Shown here: in pieces, positions 15,944-26,266 of the stretch
Layout: every line of letters begins with the position of its first letter
How positions within the stretch are numbered: the stretch's first letter is position 1
Source: Iamia sp035765045
GTDB taxonomy: Bacteria; Actinomycetota; Acidimicrobiia; Acidimicrobiales; Iamiaceae
Direction of reading: 5' to 3'
NCBI GenBank assembly: GCA_035765045.1
Contig: DASTYI010000034.1
Coordinates: 1 to 64,000, forward strand
Length of the DNA: 64,000 nt
The notes under the pieces: model-generated
What the model was told of the DNA's origin: nothing
Databases searched by the model: none
What the model saw: the letters and a program-made list of their open reading frames with translations, nothing else
Made by a program: the position numbers and the translations under genes

Positions 15944-18900
15944 TCAGGCCGGGCGGCGGCGGTGGCGGGCGGTGAGGAGGGCGGTGCCGCCGGCGAGGAG
16001 GGTGAGGCCCAGGGCCGCGAGGCGGAGGGCGTCGGTGCCGGTGCGGGACAGCGGGCCCGACGGGCCGGTGGGGGCGGACGGGCCCGAGGGGCCCGCGGGG
16101 TCGACGGGGGCCGGGGTGACGGCGACGGCCGGGGTGGCCGCGGCGTTGTCGGTGTCGTCGAGCTCGGTGCCGGCGGCGTGGACGGCGACGGCGTTGCTGA
16201 GGTCGGTGCCGACGACGGCGTCGACGGTGGTGCGGAGCTCCAGCGTCGCCCGGTCACCGGCGGCCAGCGGGGCCGAGCGCTCGCAGGTCACCGTCCGGCC
16301 GCTGGCCGAGCAGGCCCACCCCGGGGTCGAGGCGCCGGCGTAGGCCAGCCCCTCGGGCAGGGTGTCGACCACGACCACGTCGGTGGCGGCCGACGGCCCG
16401 TCGTTGGTGACCACGATCCGCCACGTGGCCGGTCCGCCGGCGACGAGGGCGTCCTCGACGAGGGCCTTCTCGACGGCCAGGTCGAAGGCGGCCCCCACGG
16501 CGACGGTGTCGGAGTCGGTGTCGTTCTCCGGCACCGGGTCGTGGGTGGGGCCGCCGACGGTGGCGGTGTTGGTGAGATCGCCCTCGCTGCCGGGCCGGGG
16601 CACGACGGCGAGGGTGATCACCGGCGCCGCCCCGACGGGCAGGTCGTCGGCCCGGGTGCAGGTGACGTCCTGGCCCTCGATCGTGCAGGTCCAGCCGTCA
16701 CCGGTGGCCCCGGTGACCTCGACGTGGTCGGGCACGGTGTCGGTCACCGTGATCGGGCCCCGGGCGGTCGACGGGCCGGCGTTGGCGACGGCCAGCGTCC
16801 ACTCGGCCGGTGCCCCGACGAGGAAGTCGCCGGTGTGGGCCTTGGCCACCGACAGGTCGGCGACCGGGTCGACCTGCGTCTCGTCGCTGTCGGTGTCGTT
16901 CTCGGGGTCGTCGTCGACGGCCGGGCCGCTGACGGTGGCCGTGTTGGTCACGGTGCCCTCGGCCGCGGTGCCGACGTCGACGGTGATCGCCACCGTGGTG
17001 GTGCCGTCGACCGGGAGGTCGTCACCGTCACGGGTGCAGGTGACCTCCTGGCCCACCGCCGAGCACGACCAGCCGTCACCGACGGCCGAGGCGAACGACA
17101 GGCCCACGGGCAGGTCGTCGACGATCACCAGCGGTCCCGGCGTCGGGGTCGGGCCGTGGTTGGTGACGGTCAGCTCGTAGGTGCCGGGCGTGCCCACCTG
17201 GAAGGTCCCGGTGTGGGTCTTGGCCAGCTCGAGGTCGGCGCGGGGCCGCACGGTGGTGGGGTCGTCGTCGGTGTTGTTCTCGGTGACGACCTCGTTGACC
17301 TCGGGGGGAGGGGCCACGGTGGCCGTGTTGACCACCGACGGGTAGGCCCCGGGGAGCACGTCGACCTCGACGGCGATCACCGGGAACGACCCGCCGGCGG
17401 CGACGGTGTCGTCGCTGGTGCAGGTGACGTCCTGGCCGGCGATCGTGCACGACCAGTCGGTGCCGGAGGCCGCCGTGGGCGTCAGGCCCGAGGGCAGCGT
17501 GTCGGTCACGGTGACCGTGCCGGCGCTGGCCGACGGGCCGTCGTTGGCCACGTCGATCAGGTAGGTCCCGGTGGCGCCGACGAGCAGGTCACCGGTGTGG
17601 TGCTTGTCGATCACCAGGTCGACCGTGGGGGTCGACGGATCGTCGGTGCCCGAGGTGTTGTCCTCGGGGTCCGGGTCGAGGGTCGGGCTCGTCACCGCGG
17701 CCGTGTTGACCACGTCGGGGTCGACGGTGGCGTCGACCGCGACGGTGATGGTCACGGCCGAGGTGCGGTCGGCGGCGAAGGCCTCGTCCAGGGTGCAGGT
17801 GACGTCCTGGCCGTCGGCCTCACAGGTCCAGTCGTCGTCCGAGGACGACGAGACGTAGGTGAGGCCGGTCGGGAGCGTGTCGGTGACGACGATCGGGGCG
17901 GCGGCGGCCGACGGGCCGTCGTTGTGCACGGTGAAGGTGAACGTGCCCTCCTCGCCGACCACGAACGAGCCGCCCGAGGTCTTCACCAGCGAGAGGTCGG
18001 CGGCCGGCGTGATGTCGGTCGGGTCCTCGTCGGTGTCGTTCTCCTCGACCGGGTCGTGGGTCTCACCGGGGGTGACGGTGGCGGTGTTGGTGACGCCGCC
18101 CTCGGCCGCGGTGCCCACGGCGACGGTGATCCCGATCGGGGGGAGCGACGAGCCGGCGGCGACGGTGCCGACCCAGGTGCACGTCACCGTCTGGCCGACG
18201 GTGCCGCAGTCCCACCCGGTGGCGTCGACGCCCACGGGGGTGAGCCCGTCGGGGAGCGTGTCGGTCACGGTGATCGGCGCCGAGGCGGATCCGACGGCGG
18301 GCGACGGGCCCTGGTTGGCCACGCCGATGGTGTAGGTGCCCTCCTCACCGACGACGAAGGCGCTGGCCGCGTGGCTCTTGGCGATCACCAGGTCGGCGAG
18401 GTGCCGGGCGGTGACCGTGGCCGTGTCGGTGTTGTCGCTCTCGTCGGTCTCGTAGGTGGCGGCGCCGACGGTGGCCGTGTTGACCAGGGTGGTCTCGGCG
18501 GTGGGGTCGACGGTGGCGGTGACCACCAGCTCGGGGAGCGTGTCCCCGTTGGCCAGCGGGCCGGCCGCGGTGCAGGTCACCACCAGGCCGGCGGTCGTGC
18601 ACGACCAGCCGTCACCCGAGGCGCTGACGGGCGTCAGGCCGGCCGGGAGCGTGTCGGTCACGACGATCGGCCCCTCGGCGGCGTTGGGCCCGTCGTTGCC
18701 GACGGTGATGCGGAAGGTGGCCGTGTCGGTGGCGTCGAGGGTGTCGTCGTCCACCGTCTTGCTCAGGGCCAGGTCGGCCTCCTGGCGGTAGCCGAAGTCG
18801 ACGTCGGTGCGGTCCTCGCCGGGGGCGAGGGTGGCGACGGCGGTCGACGGGGTGCCCACGCCGTCGAGGTCACCGGTGGGGATCAACCCGCCGGGGACGT

Positions 18901-21900
18901 CGGTGACGGTGGCCCGGTACGACCCGGGCGGGAGGGCGGTGAAGAGGTAGGCGCCGTCGGGCCCGGTGGTGACCGAGCCGATGGTGACGTCGCCGTCGGG
19001 GCCGGTCCAGACCAGGGTGACGGTGGCGCCCTCGATGCCGGGCTCGCCGGCGTCCTGGGTGCCGTCGCCGTCGAGGTCCTCCCAGACCCGGTCGCCGAGC
19101 GAGCCGGTGCCGACGAGGCCGGCGTCGACCGTGAGGTCCTGCTGGCCGCTGACGAGGGTGACCGGATCGGTCTCGCCGGTCGGGCCGGCGTCGGAGTCGA
19201 GGGCGCCGTCGCCGCCCTGGCCGGCGGTGGTCGGGGCGGTGCCGGACGGGGCGGTGAAGCGCACGGTGTAGGTGCCGGGCGCCAGGTTCTCGAACCGGTA
19301 CTCGCCGTCGGCGTCGGTGGTGGTCGTGTCGACCACGTCACCGTCGAGGAGCAGCTCGACGGTGACCCCGGGGGTGCCGGGCTCGCCGGCGTCCTGGATC
19401 CCGTCGGAGTCGAGGTCGAACCACACCCGGTCGCCGAGGGCGGCGGTGCTGTAGAGCCCGGCGTCGACGTCGAGGTCATCGGTCCCCGAGGTCAGGGCGA
19501 TGGGCCCGGTGCGGCCGGTGGCCGGGTCGGGATCGGAGTCGAGCGCCCCGTCGGTGCCGGCGCCGGCCGGGCTGAGGAGCAGCCCCGACGGCGGGGTGAA
19601 CCCGACGACGTAGGTGCCGGGGGCGAGGTCGGTGAACAGGTAGGCGCCGTCCTCGTCGGTGGTGGTCGTGTCGACGACGGTGGTGCCGTCGGGGCCGTAG
19701 AGCGTGACGGTCACGCCCTCGACACCGGGCTCACCGGCGTCCTGGACGCCGTCGCCGTCGACGTCCTCCCAGACCCGGTCGCCGAGCGAGACGAGGGTGA
19801 CGAAGCCGGCGTCGACGGTCAGGTCCTCGGCCCCGGGGGCGAGGGTGATCGTCCCGGTGCGGCCGGTGGTGACCGAGGCGTCGGAGTCCTCGGCGTCGTC
19901 GTCGCCCTGGTCGGCGGGGGTGGGGGTCATCCCGGCCGGGGTGGCGAAGGTGACGACGTAGTCCCCCGGCGGGAGGGCGGTGAAGAGGTACGCACCGCCG
20001 GGGCCGGTGGTGGTCGAGCCGAGCTCGACGGCGCCGTCGGGACCGGTCCAGGTCAGGGTGACGGTGACGCCCTCGATGCCGGGCTCGCCGGCGTCCTGGA
20101 TGCCGTCGCCGTCGAGGTCCTCCCAGACGCGGTCGCCGAGCGAGCCGGTGCCGACCAGCCCGGCGTCGACGGTCCGGTCCTCCTGCCCGCTGGCGATGGT
20201 GACCGGACCGGTCGTCCCCGTCGCCGGGTCGGCGTCGGAGTCGGTGGCGGGGTCGCCGCCCTGGCCGGCGGCGGTCAGCGCGGTGCCCGCCGGGGCGGTG
20301 AACCGGACGGTGTAGGTGCCGGGGGCCAGGTCGGTGAACAGGTACAGGCCGTCGGTGCCGGTGGTGGTCGTGTCGACCACGGTGGTGCCCGACAGCAGCT
20401 CGACGGTGACGCCGGAGGCGCCGGGCTCGCCGGCGTCCTGGACTCCGTCGCCGTCGAGGTCGAACCACACCCGGTCGCCGAGGGCGGCGGCGGTGTAGAC
20501 GCCGGCGTCGACGGTCAGGTCGTCCTCCCCCGAGACCAGGGCGATGGGCCCGGTGCGGCCGGTGGCCGGGTCGGCGTCGGAGTCGGCGGCGTCGTCACCG
20601 CCGGCGTTCGCCACCGTGAGCAGGGCGTCGCCGGTGGGGGCGAAGCCGACCACGTAGGTGCCGGGGGTGAGGTCCTCGAAGAGGTACTCACCGTCGGGGC
20701 CGGTGGTGGTCGTGTCGATGACGGTGGTGCCGTCGGGGCCGTAGAGGGTGACGGTGACGCCCTCGACGCCGGGCTCGCCGGCGTCCTGGGTGCCGTCGCC
20801 GTCGACGTCCTCCCACACCCGGTCGCCGAGCGAGACGAGCGTATAGAAGCCGGCGTCGATCGTCAGGTCCTCCTCGCCGGCGGCGAGGGTGGTGACGGGC
20901 GAGCGCCCGGCGCTGGCGTCGGAGTCGGCGGCGTCGTCACCGCCCTGGTCGGCCGGCGTCGGGGTCATCCCGGTCGGGGTGGCGAAGCCGACCACGTAGT
21001 CGCCGGCGGCCAGCAGGTCGAAGCGGTACCCGCCGTCGGGGCCGGTGGTGGTCGTGTCGATGACGGTGGTGCCGTCGGCGGCGTAGAGGGTGACCTCGAC
21101 GCCCTCGATGCCGGGCTCGCCGGCGTCCTGGACGCCGTCGCCGTCGAGGTCCTCCCACACCCGGTCGCCGAGCGCGGCGCCGGTCAGGTCGACCTCGTCG
21201 GTGTCGTCGTCGGTGTACGGGCCGTCGTCGTTGGCCTCGTTGCCGTCGGCGTCGTCACCGGTCACCACGACCTCGTTGACGTTGGTGGCGTTGTCGCGGG
21301 CGGCCATCAGCGGCGTGGCCGAGAAGGTGATGGCCAGGCTGGTGCCGGCGGGCAGGTCGGCCACGTCGGTCCACGTGAGGTCGGGACCGGTCGGGTCGGC
21401 CAGCGGGGCGGCGGGGCCGCCGCCGATCGAGAGCGAGGCCGAGCCGGCCACGTACTCCCAGCCGGCGGGCAGGGTGTCGACCACGTCGACGGCGAAGGCG
21501 TCGGCCACCGACGAGGCGTTGGTGACGGTGAGCGTCCACGGGAACGGGGCGCTGATCACGGGGTCACCGGTCGAGGTCTTCACCACCTGGAGCTGGGGGA
21601 AGGCGGGGGTCACGGTGACCGTGTCGTCCGGGCCCTCGTACTCCCGGTAGGGGCGGTCGGGGTCGGCCTGGCGCTCGGCCGCGGCCACGCCGTAGGACGA
21701 CGTGATCTCGGCCGTGTTGACCAGCGTGTCGCCGGCGCCGAGGCCGGCCGAGTCGGCGATCGTGCCCTTGTAGGTCAGGGCCGGGGTCGAGGCGCCGGGG
21801 GCAAAGGGGCCGGCGAGGGTCCAGGTGATGGTGCCGGCGACCTCGTCGTAGGTGCCGCCGTGGGAGATCGTCGCCTCGTCGAGGACCAGGTCGGCGGGCA

Positions 21901-24900
21901 GGGTGTCGACGATCGTCAGGTCGTGGGCGGCCGAGACGGTGGCGCCGGTCGCGTTGGTGGCGACGACGGTGTAGGTCAGGACCTCGTCGACGTCCGCGCC
22001 GCGGGCGTCGCTGTCGCCGGCCTGGCCGGCCACGTCCTTGTCGATGGCCAGGTCGGGCTCGACCACGGTCACGGTGGCGACGGCCGGGGGCGTCGTCCCC
22101 TCGTCGCGGTCGCTCGGGTCGGGCACCTCGGTCGGCGTCCCGGTCTCGCCGTCCTCGACGTTCCAGTGGAGCCCGGCGGTGTTGTCGAGCGTGTCGCCGG
22201 CGACGACGTCGTCGCCGTCCTCGTAGGCCGCGCCCACCAGGGCGGTGTAGGTCAGGGTGACCGGCCGGGGGACCGGGGCGGTGGCGATGTCGCCGAACGA
22301 CCAGCCCACCCGGGTGCGGCCGGCGGTCGGGGTGTCGGCGTCGGGGCCGAGCTCGGCGGCCGCCGCGCACAGGCCGGCACCGCCGTCGGTGCAGGTGCCG
22401 TGGTCGACGAAGACGAGGCCGTCGTCGAGCGTGTCGACCACGACCACGTCGTAGAGCTCGACGTTGGCCGGGATGGTCAGGTCGATCGTGTAGGTGGCCA
22501 CCTCGCCGATGGTGCGGGTGGTCGGGGTGACGGTCTTGGTGAGGGGCGGGTCGACCACGCCGACGTCGCTCTGGTCGTCGGTGGAGTAGGTCCGCTCGGT
22601 GCCCTGCGGGTCGCCGGGCGGCATCGACGTCGAGTCGACGGTGACCTCGTTGGTGTAGGTGGTGCCGGCGACGACGGCGTCGTCGACCAGCACGTCGTAC
22701 TCGCGGGTGACCGAGGCGCCGGGCGCCAGGGTCGGGATGGTCCAGGTGATCGTCTGGGGCGGGCCGGCGGCGAAGGTGCCGCCCCCGGTGATGCCGGTGG
22801 GGGCGGTGGTGGTGAGGCCGGCGGGCAGGACGTCGGTGACCACCAGGTCGTTGGCCGTCGACACGCGCGAGGCCGACGAGTTGGTGATCGTCACCGTGTA
22901 GTGGACGGTGTCGCCACCGGCGATCGGGCCGCCGCCGTTGGTCTTGGCCACGCTGACCACGGGCTCGACGACGCTCACGCTCGTCTGGTTGGAGGTGACG
23001 GTCGGGACCGCGTCGCCCAACGAGTCGTCGGCGGTGAGGGTGGCCTGGTTGGTGATCCCACCGGAGGTGCGGGTGTTGGCCGCCTCGGCGTCGATGGTGG
23101 CGTCGAAGACGAGGGTGAAGACGTCGTCACCGGAGCCGGCGGGGTTGTCGTAGGCGTCGGGGAACGTCAGCTGGATGTCCGACCAGGCGAAGCCGGTGGG
23201 CGGCGGGTCGCCGACCCCGTCGTCGACGAAGGTGGACCCGTCGGGGAAGGTGACCGTCGCGGTGCCGTCGACGTAGGTGTGGCGGCCGTTGACCACGTCG
23301 GTCAGGACGGCGTCGTAGACCGACGAGCCGGCGGGCACGGTGAGGGTCACCGTGTAGCGGACGGTCTCGCCGATGGTGGCCTGGGCGCCGGCGTCGTTGC
23401 CGGGCTGGTTCGTCAGCGAGGCGACGGCCTTGGTGACGGTGGCGTCGACGATGTCGACGGCGGCGTCATCGTCGATCGGGCCGACGTTGGCGTCGTCCTC
23501 CTCGGTCGGGTCGATGTTGTCCGAGGGGATGTAGACGACGCGGTCGCCGAGGTTGGTCTCGGTCTCGTAGCGACGGACGCCGGCCTCGTTGTGGAGGGTG
23601 TCGCCGGCGGCCACCGGCTCGGCGGCCGTGCCGCCGTCGGGCATGGTGACCGTGTAGGTCACCGAGGCGCTGGCGCCGGGGGCGATCGGGCCCGGGATCT
23701 CCCAGGCGATGCGGTCGGAACCGGTCAGGGTGGTGCAGGCGCCGCCGCCGCTGATGGCGGAGACGTCGTCGCAGCCGACCTCGGGGGGCAGGACGTCCCA
23801 CACCTCGACGTCGAGGGCGGGCTCGTTGCCGCTGTTGGTGACGGTGACCGTGTAGTCGACGTCGTCACCCTGGCGGACGGGGGCGGCGGCGTCCTCGGTC
23901 TTGGCGATCGAGAGGATGGGGGCGGCGACCTGGAAGGTGACGTCGTCGCGCAGCGGCACGACGGTGCCCCCGGTGTTGGCGCCCGAGAACTTCATCAGGT
24001 TCTCGACCAGGTCGTAGGCGTTGCCCCGGGCCGGGTCGTCGTCGGCGGTGACGGCGAAGGCCACGTCGAAGGCCTCGCCGGGGTTGACGTAGCAGTCCTC
24101 GGACTCGGGGTCGCAGGGGTCGCCGGCGGCGTCGGTGCCGAGGCGCCAGGTGAGGAGGCGGTCGTCGAGCGTCGGGTCGCCGGCCACGATGTCCACGGTG
24201 TTGCCGGGCAGGGCCGTGGCCGAGCCGCCGACGTAGGTGGTGTTGGGCGGCAGGAAGTCGCCGACGGTGGCGTTGCGGGTGTGGAGGTGGGGGCTGAAGG
24301 TGACGGTGAGCCGGTAGCAGAGCCGGTCCCCGAGGGCGAACGACAGGGTGTCGGTGGTGGCCCAGTCGACGTCGGCGTCGCACTCGCCGTCGGCGTCGGG
24401 GGCGCCGATCTGCTTGCTGATCGCGGAGTACTCGGCCTCCTGGTCGGCGCCCGACTCGTCGGGCACGACCTCGCCGTCGGGACGGTCGCCGTCGATCGGC
24501 GCCTCGCCCTCGGTGCAGTCGACGTCGCCGTTCCCGCAGATGCGCGAGGCGGCGCCCTCCAGGGCGACCTCGTTGGTCCAGCCGTCGCGGCCGACGACCG
24601 GCGTCGTGTCCTCGCCGTTCGCCTGGTAGTGCTGCCGCGTGTGGGTCGGGAGGGTGATGGTGAACGACCCGCTGGCGCCCATGGCGGCCAGCTCCGGGGT
24701 CGACGAGCCGTCGAAGGTGACGGTCCAGGTGCCGTCGGCGTTCTCCACCGGCGGCGTGGTGGTGCTGTACGGGGTCGAGGGCGCCGGGGTGCCGGGGAGC
24801 ACGTCGGCGTTGCACTCGTCGCGCCCGGCCGGCTCGGTGGTGTCGAAGTCGGTGCCGGGGGCGAGCGGGCAGAGGCCGTTGGGCAGCGTCTCGGTGACGA

Positions 24901-26266
24901 CGATGTCGGCCAGCCGGCGGTACTCCGAGGTCTCGATCAGCAGGTCCCAGGACACGACCTGGTCCTGCTCGATCTCGCCGGTGCTCGACGACTTGTGGAT
25001 CGAGAGGTCCTCGGCGGTGCGGGTCAGGTCGTCGGTGACCGTGGTGGTGGCGGGGCCGCCGGCGAAGACGGCGCCCTGGTAGGTGCCGGTGGCGGCGACG
25101 AGGTTGGTCAGCTCCTGCTCGTCGGTCGTCTCGGGGCCGGAGTTGTTGTCGAGGTTGGCGGCCTGCTGGCCGGTGGTCGGCGGCTCGCCGTTCGACCAGG
25201 TGAGGGTGTTCTCGCGGATCGGGATGCCGGCGGCGTAGCGGATCACCAGCTCCTGGCCGGCGGCCAGGGTGCCGAGGCCCGTCCACTGGACGTGGGTGTG
25301 GACGCCCTCGTCGAGCGGGCCGTCGCCGTCGGGGTCGACCAGCTCGGTGTCGACGAAGGTCGGGGTGATGCAGTCGGCGGGGGTGGCGGTGGCGGTGAGC
25401 GGGGCGGCGCCGGGGTACTCGAGCGGGCTGCCCGGGTTGGTCGGGGCGTCGGTGGTGTTGTCGACGGCGCCGCAGCCGAGGAGCTCGAGGCCGGCGGGGA
25501 GCCAGTCCTCGACCACGAAGCCGGCGGTCGGGTTGACCCCGTTGTTGGTGATCGTGACGGTGTAGGTCGTGGCGTGGTCGTGGAGGCCGCGGAGGATCTC
25601 GCCCTCGGCGTTGGGCTCGTCCTTCTCGACCTCGAAGGGCACCAGGAGGGTGCTGTCGGTCGCCTCGGCCCACCCGGTGTGGCTGGCCGGGCCGGTGATC
25701 GGGGTGCCGGTCAGCGGGTCGAAGTCGGGGACGAAGCGGGGATCGCTGTTGACGTAGGCGCCGACCGAGTGGGTGTAGGTCTCGCCCACGCACAGGGTCG
25801 CCCCGGCGCAGCTGACCGACGGCGACGTCGAGGTCAGGTGGGTGACGTCGTAGGCCAGCGTGACGGAGTTGGCCGGGGCCAGGTCGGCCAGGTTCGTCCA
25901 CAGCAGCGTGGTCGAGCCGGTCGTCGGCCGGTCGGGGAGCACGACGGGCTCGGCGATCGTGGCCGAACCGGGCACGTAGGCGATGCCGGGGGGCAGGACC
26001 TCGCGGAACGACAGGTTGTACCCCCACGTGCCCGTGTCGTTGGAGGCCGTCGCCTCGACCGTCGCCGTCTCGCCGTAGAGGAGCTCCTCCGGGGCGTCGA
26101 CGACGAGGTCGATGTCGGGCGTGCCGGCCGCCGCCGCCGGCGGGGGCGGGTCGAGCACGAGGAAGGCGAGGGCCACCAGGGTGACGGCCAGGACGGCAGC
26201 GACGGTGCGACGCAGCGGCCCGGCGACCGGGCGCGTGTGATGGGGGTGGTGCAGGGGGGTCTCCAC
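15944..26266 (-). CDS. giant secreted, probably sortase-anchored repeat surface protein
   Basis: About 3440 residues. The N-terminus has basic residues, a hydrophobic stretch (VAAVLAVTLVALAFLVLD) and an Ala-rich cleavage region, a clear signal peptide. Residues about 50-1690 are beta-sandwich DUF11/isopeptide-type units (repeated VxVTDxLPxG, YTVTVTNSG). Residues about 1695-2490 hold seven SdrD-B-like units, each beginning GDRVW(E/F)D(L/V)D. Residues about 2495-3380 hold seven more DUF11 units. The C-terminus reads LSRTG, a hydrophobic helix, then RHRRR: a cell-wall sorting signal with an LPXTG variant. Likely a stalk-like adhesin or cell-surface fibre; DxDGDG motifs in the SdrD-B units suggest calcium binding. 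The start is uncertain; GTG 26266 is taken because it precedes the signal peptide closely. No sortase gene is in the window. Confidence 0.85.
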   Translation of the reverse strand: METPLHHPHHTRPVAGPLRRTVAAVLAVTLVALAFLVLDPPPPAAAAGTPDIDLVVDAPEELLYGETATVEATASNDTGTWGYNLSFREVLPPGIAYVPGSATIAEPVVLPDRPTTGSTTLLWTNLADLAPANSVTLAYDVTHLTSTSPSVSCAGATLCVGETYTHSVGAYVNSDPRFVPDFDPLTGTPITGPASHTGWAEATDSTLLVPFEVEKDEPNAEGEILRGLHDHATTYTVTITNNGVNPTAGFVVEDWLPAGLELLGCGAVDNTTDAPTNPGSPLEYPGAAPLTATATPADCITPTFVDTELVDPDGDGPLDEGVHTHVQWTGLGTLAAGQELVIRYAAGIPIRENTLTWSNGEPPTTGQQAANLDNNSGPETTDEQELTNLVAATGTYQGAVFAGGPATTTVTDDLTRTAEDLSIHKSSSTGEIEQDQVVSWDLLIETSEYRRLADIVVTETLPNGLCPLAPGTDFDTTEPAGRDECNADVLPGTPAPSTPYSTTTPPVENADGTWTVTFDGSSTPELAAMGASGSFTITLPTHTRQHYQANGEDTTPVVGRDGWTNEVALEGAASRICGNGDVDCTEGEAPIDGDRPDGEVVPDESGADQEAEYSAISKQIGAPDADGECDADVDWATTDTLSFALGDRLCYRLTVTFSPHLHTRNATVGDFLPPNTTYVGGSATALPGNTVDIVAGDPTLDDRLLTWRLGTDAAGDPCDPESEDCYVNPGEAFDVAFAVTADDDPARGNAYDLVENLMKFSGANTGGTVVPLRDDVTFQVAAPILSIAKTEDAAAPVRQGDDVDYTVTVTNSGNEPALDVEVWDVLPPEVGCDDVSAISGGGACTTLTGSDRIAWEIPGPIAPGASASVTYTVTMPDGGTAAEPVAAGDTLHNEAGVRRYETETNLGDRVVYIPSDNIDPTEEDDANVGPIDDDAAVDIVDATVTKAVASLTNQPGNDAGAQATIGETVRYTVTLTVPAGSSVYDAVLTDVVNGRHTYVDGTATVTFPDGSTFVDDGVGDPPPTGFAWSDIQLTFPDAYDNPAGSGDDVFTLVFDATIDAEAANTRTSGGITNQATLTADDSLGDAVPTVTSNQTSVSVVEPVVSVAKTNGGGPIAGGDTVHYTVTITNSSASRVSTANDLVVTDVLPAGLTTTAPTGITGGGTFAAGPPQTITWTIPTLAPGASVTREYDVLVDDAVVAGTTYTNEVTVDSTSMPPGDPQGTERTYSTDDQSDVGVVDPPLTKTVTPTTRTIGEVATYTIDLTIPANVELYDVVVVDTLDDGLVFVDHGTCTDGGAGLCAAAAELGPDADTPTAGRTRVGWSFGDIATAPVPRPVTLTYTALVGAAYEDGDDVVAGDTLDNTAGLHWNVEDGETGTPTEVPDPSDRDEGTTPPAVATVTVVEPDLAIDKDVAGQAGDSDARGADVDEVLTYTVVATNATGATVSAAHDLTIVDTLPADLVLDEATISHGGTYDEVAGTITWTLAGPFAPGASTPALTYKGTIADSAGLGAGDTLVNTAEITSSYGVAAAERQADPDRPYREYEGPDDTVTVTPAFPQLQVVKTSTGDPVISAPFPWTLTVTNASSVADAFAVDVVDTLPAGWEYVAGSASLSIGGGPAAPLADPTGPDLTWTDVADLPAGTSLAITFSATPLMAARDNATNVNEVVVTGDDADGNEANDDGPYTDDDTDEVDLTGAALGDRVWEDLDGDGVQDAGEPGIEGVEVTLYAADGTTVIDTTTTGPDGGYRFDLLAAGDYVVGFATPTGMTPTPADQGGDDAADSDASAGRSPVTTLAAGEEDLTIDAGFYTLVSLGDRVWEDVDGDGTQDAGEPGVEGVTVTLYGPDGTTVIDTTTTGPDGEYLFEDLTPGTYVVGFAPTGDALLTVANAGGDDAADSDADPATGRTGPIALVSGEDDLTVDAGVYTAAALGDRVWFDLDGDGVQDAGEPGASGVTVELLSGTTVVDTTTTGTDGLYLFTDLAPGTYTVRFTAPAGTALTAAGQGGDPATDSDADPATGTTGPVTIASGQEDRTVDAGLVGTGSLGDRVWEDLDGDGIQDAGEPGIEGVTVTLTWTGPDGAVELGSTTTGPGGAYLFTALPPGDYVVTFATPAGMTPTPADQGDDDAEDSDASVTTGRTGTITLAPGAEDLTVDAGFVTLVSLGDRVWEDVDGDGVQDAGEPGVEGVTVTLYGPDGTTVVDTTTTDEDGAYLFTDLAPGTYVVGFTPPSGLLLSPAGAGTDGALDSDPDPATGRTGPIALTSGTDDLDVDAGLYSTAALGDRVWFDLDSDGIQDAGEPGTPGVTVELLLDGDVVDTTTTDADGEYRFENLAPGTYTVRFTAPSGTAPTTAGQGGDGALDSDAGPTGETDPVTLVSGQQDLTVDAGLVGTGSLGDRVWEDLDGDGTQDAGEPGIEGATVTLVWTGPDGDVTIGSVTTGPDGAYLFTALPPGSYRATVTDVPGGLIPTGDLDGVGTPSTAVATLAPGEDRTDVDFGYRQEADLALSKTVDDDTLDATDTATFRITVGNDGPNAAEGPIVVTDTLPAGLTPVSASGDGWSCTTAGLVVTCTAAGPLANGDTLPELVVTATVDPTAETTLVNTATVGAATYETDESDNTDTATVTARHLADLVIAKSHAASAFVVGEEGTYTIGVANQGPSPAVGSASAPITVTDTLPDGLTPVGVDATGWDCGTVGQTVTCTWVGTVAAGSSLPPIGITVAVGTAAEGGVTNTATVTPGETHDPVEENDTDEDPTDITPAADLSLVKTSGGSFVVGEEGTFTFTVHNDGPSAAAAPIVVTDTLPTGLTYVSSSSDDDWTCEADGQDVTCTLDEAFAADRTSAVTITVAVDATVDPDVVNTAAVTSPTLDPDPEDNTSGTDDPSTPTVDLVIDKHHTGDLLVGATGTYLIDVANDGPSASAGTVTVTDTLPSGLTPTAASGTDWSCTIAGQDVTCTSDDTVAAGGSFPVIAVEVDVLPGAYPSVVNTATVAPPPEVNEVVTENNTDDDPTTVRPRADLELAKTHTGTFQVGTPGTYELTVTNHGPTPTPGPLVIVDDLPVGLSFASAVGDGWSCSAVGQEVTCTRDGDDLPVDGTTTVAITVDVGTAAEGTVTNTATVSGPAVDDDPENDTDSDETQVDPVADLSVAKAHTGDFLVGAPAEWTLAVANAGPSTARGPITVTDTVPDHVEVTGATGDGWTCTIEGQDVTCTRADDLPVGAAPVITLAVVPRPGSEGDLTNTATVGGPTHDPVPENDTDSDTVAVGAAFDLAVEKALVEDALVAGGPATWRIVVTNDGPSAATDVVVVDTLPEGLAYAGASTPGWACSASGRTVTCERSAPLAAGDRATLELRTTVDAVVGTDLSNAVAVHAAGTELDDTDNAAATPAVAVTPAPVDPAGPSGPSAPTGPSGPLSRTGTDALRLAALGLTLLAGGTALLTARHRRRPA
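16090..18775 (-). repeat. seven C-terminal DUF11 repeat units
   Basis: Tandem units of about 370 bp in the 3' part of the surface-protein gene. Each encodes a start such as ADLxLxKxHTG, a core GTYxxxVxNxGPS, then VTDTLPxGL and (D/E)NDTD. Units are clearly related but diverged, so they are old protein repeats rather than recent DNA duplications. Confidence 0.75.
18785..21190 (-). repeat. seven SdrD-B-like (Cna-B fold) repeat units
   Basis: Seven units of about 340 bp inside the surface-protein gene, each beginning LGDRVW(E/F)D(L/V)D(G/S)DG and followed by QDAGEPG and a GxYxFxxLxPGxYxV strand pattern. Nucleotide similarity between units is high, so unit number may vary between strains and the region is prone to misassembly. 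Confidence 0.8.

Noticed and set aside
18785..21190. Regular repeats as a possible CRISPR array.
   Set aside because: The period is about 340 bp, the repeats are protein-coding throughout and no short unique spacers exist.
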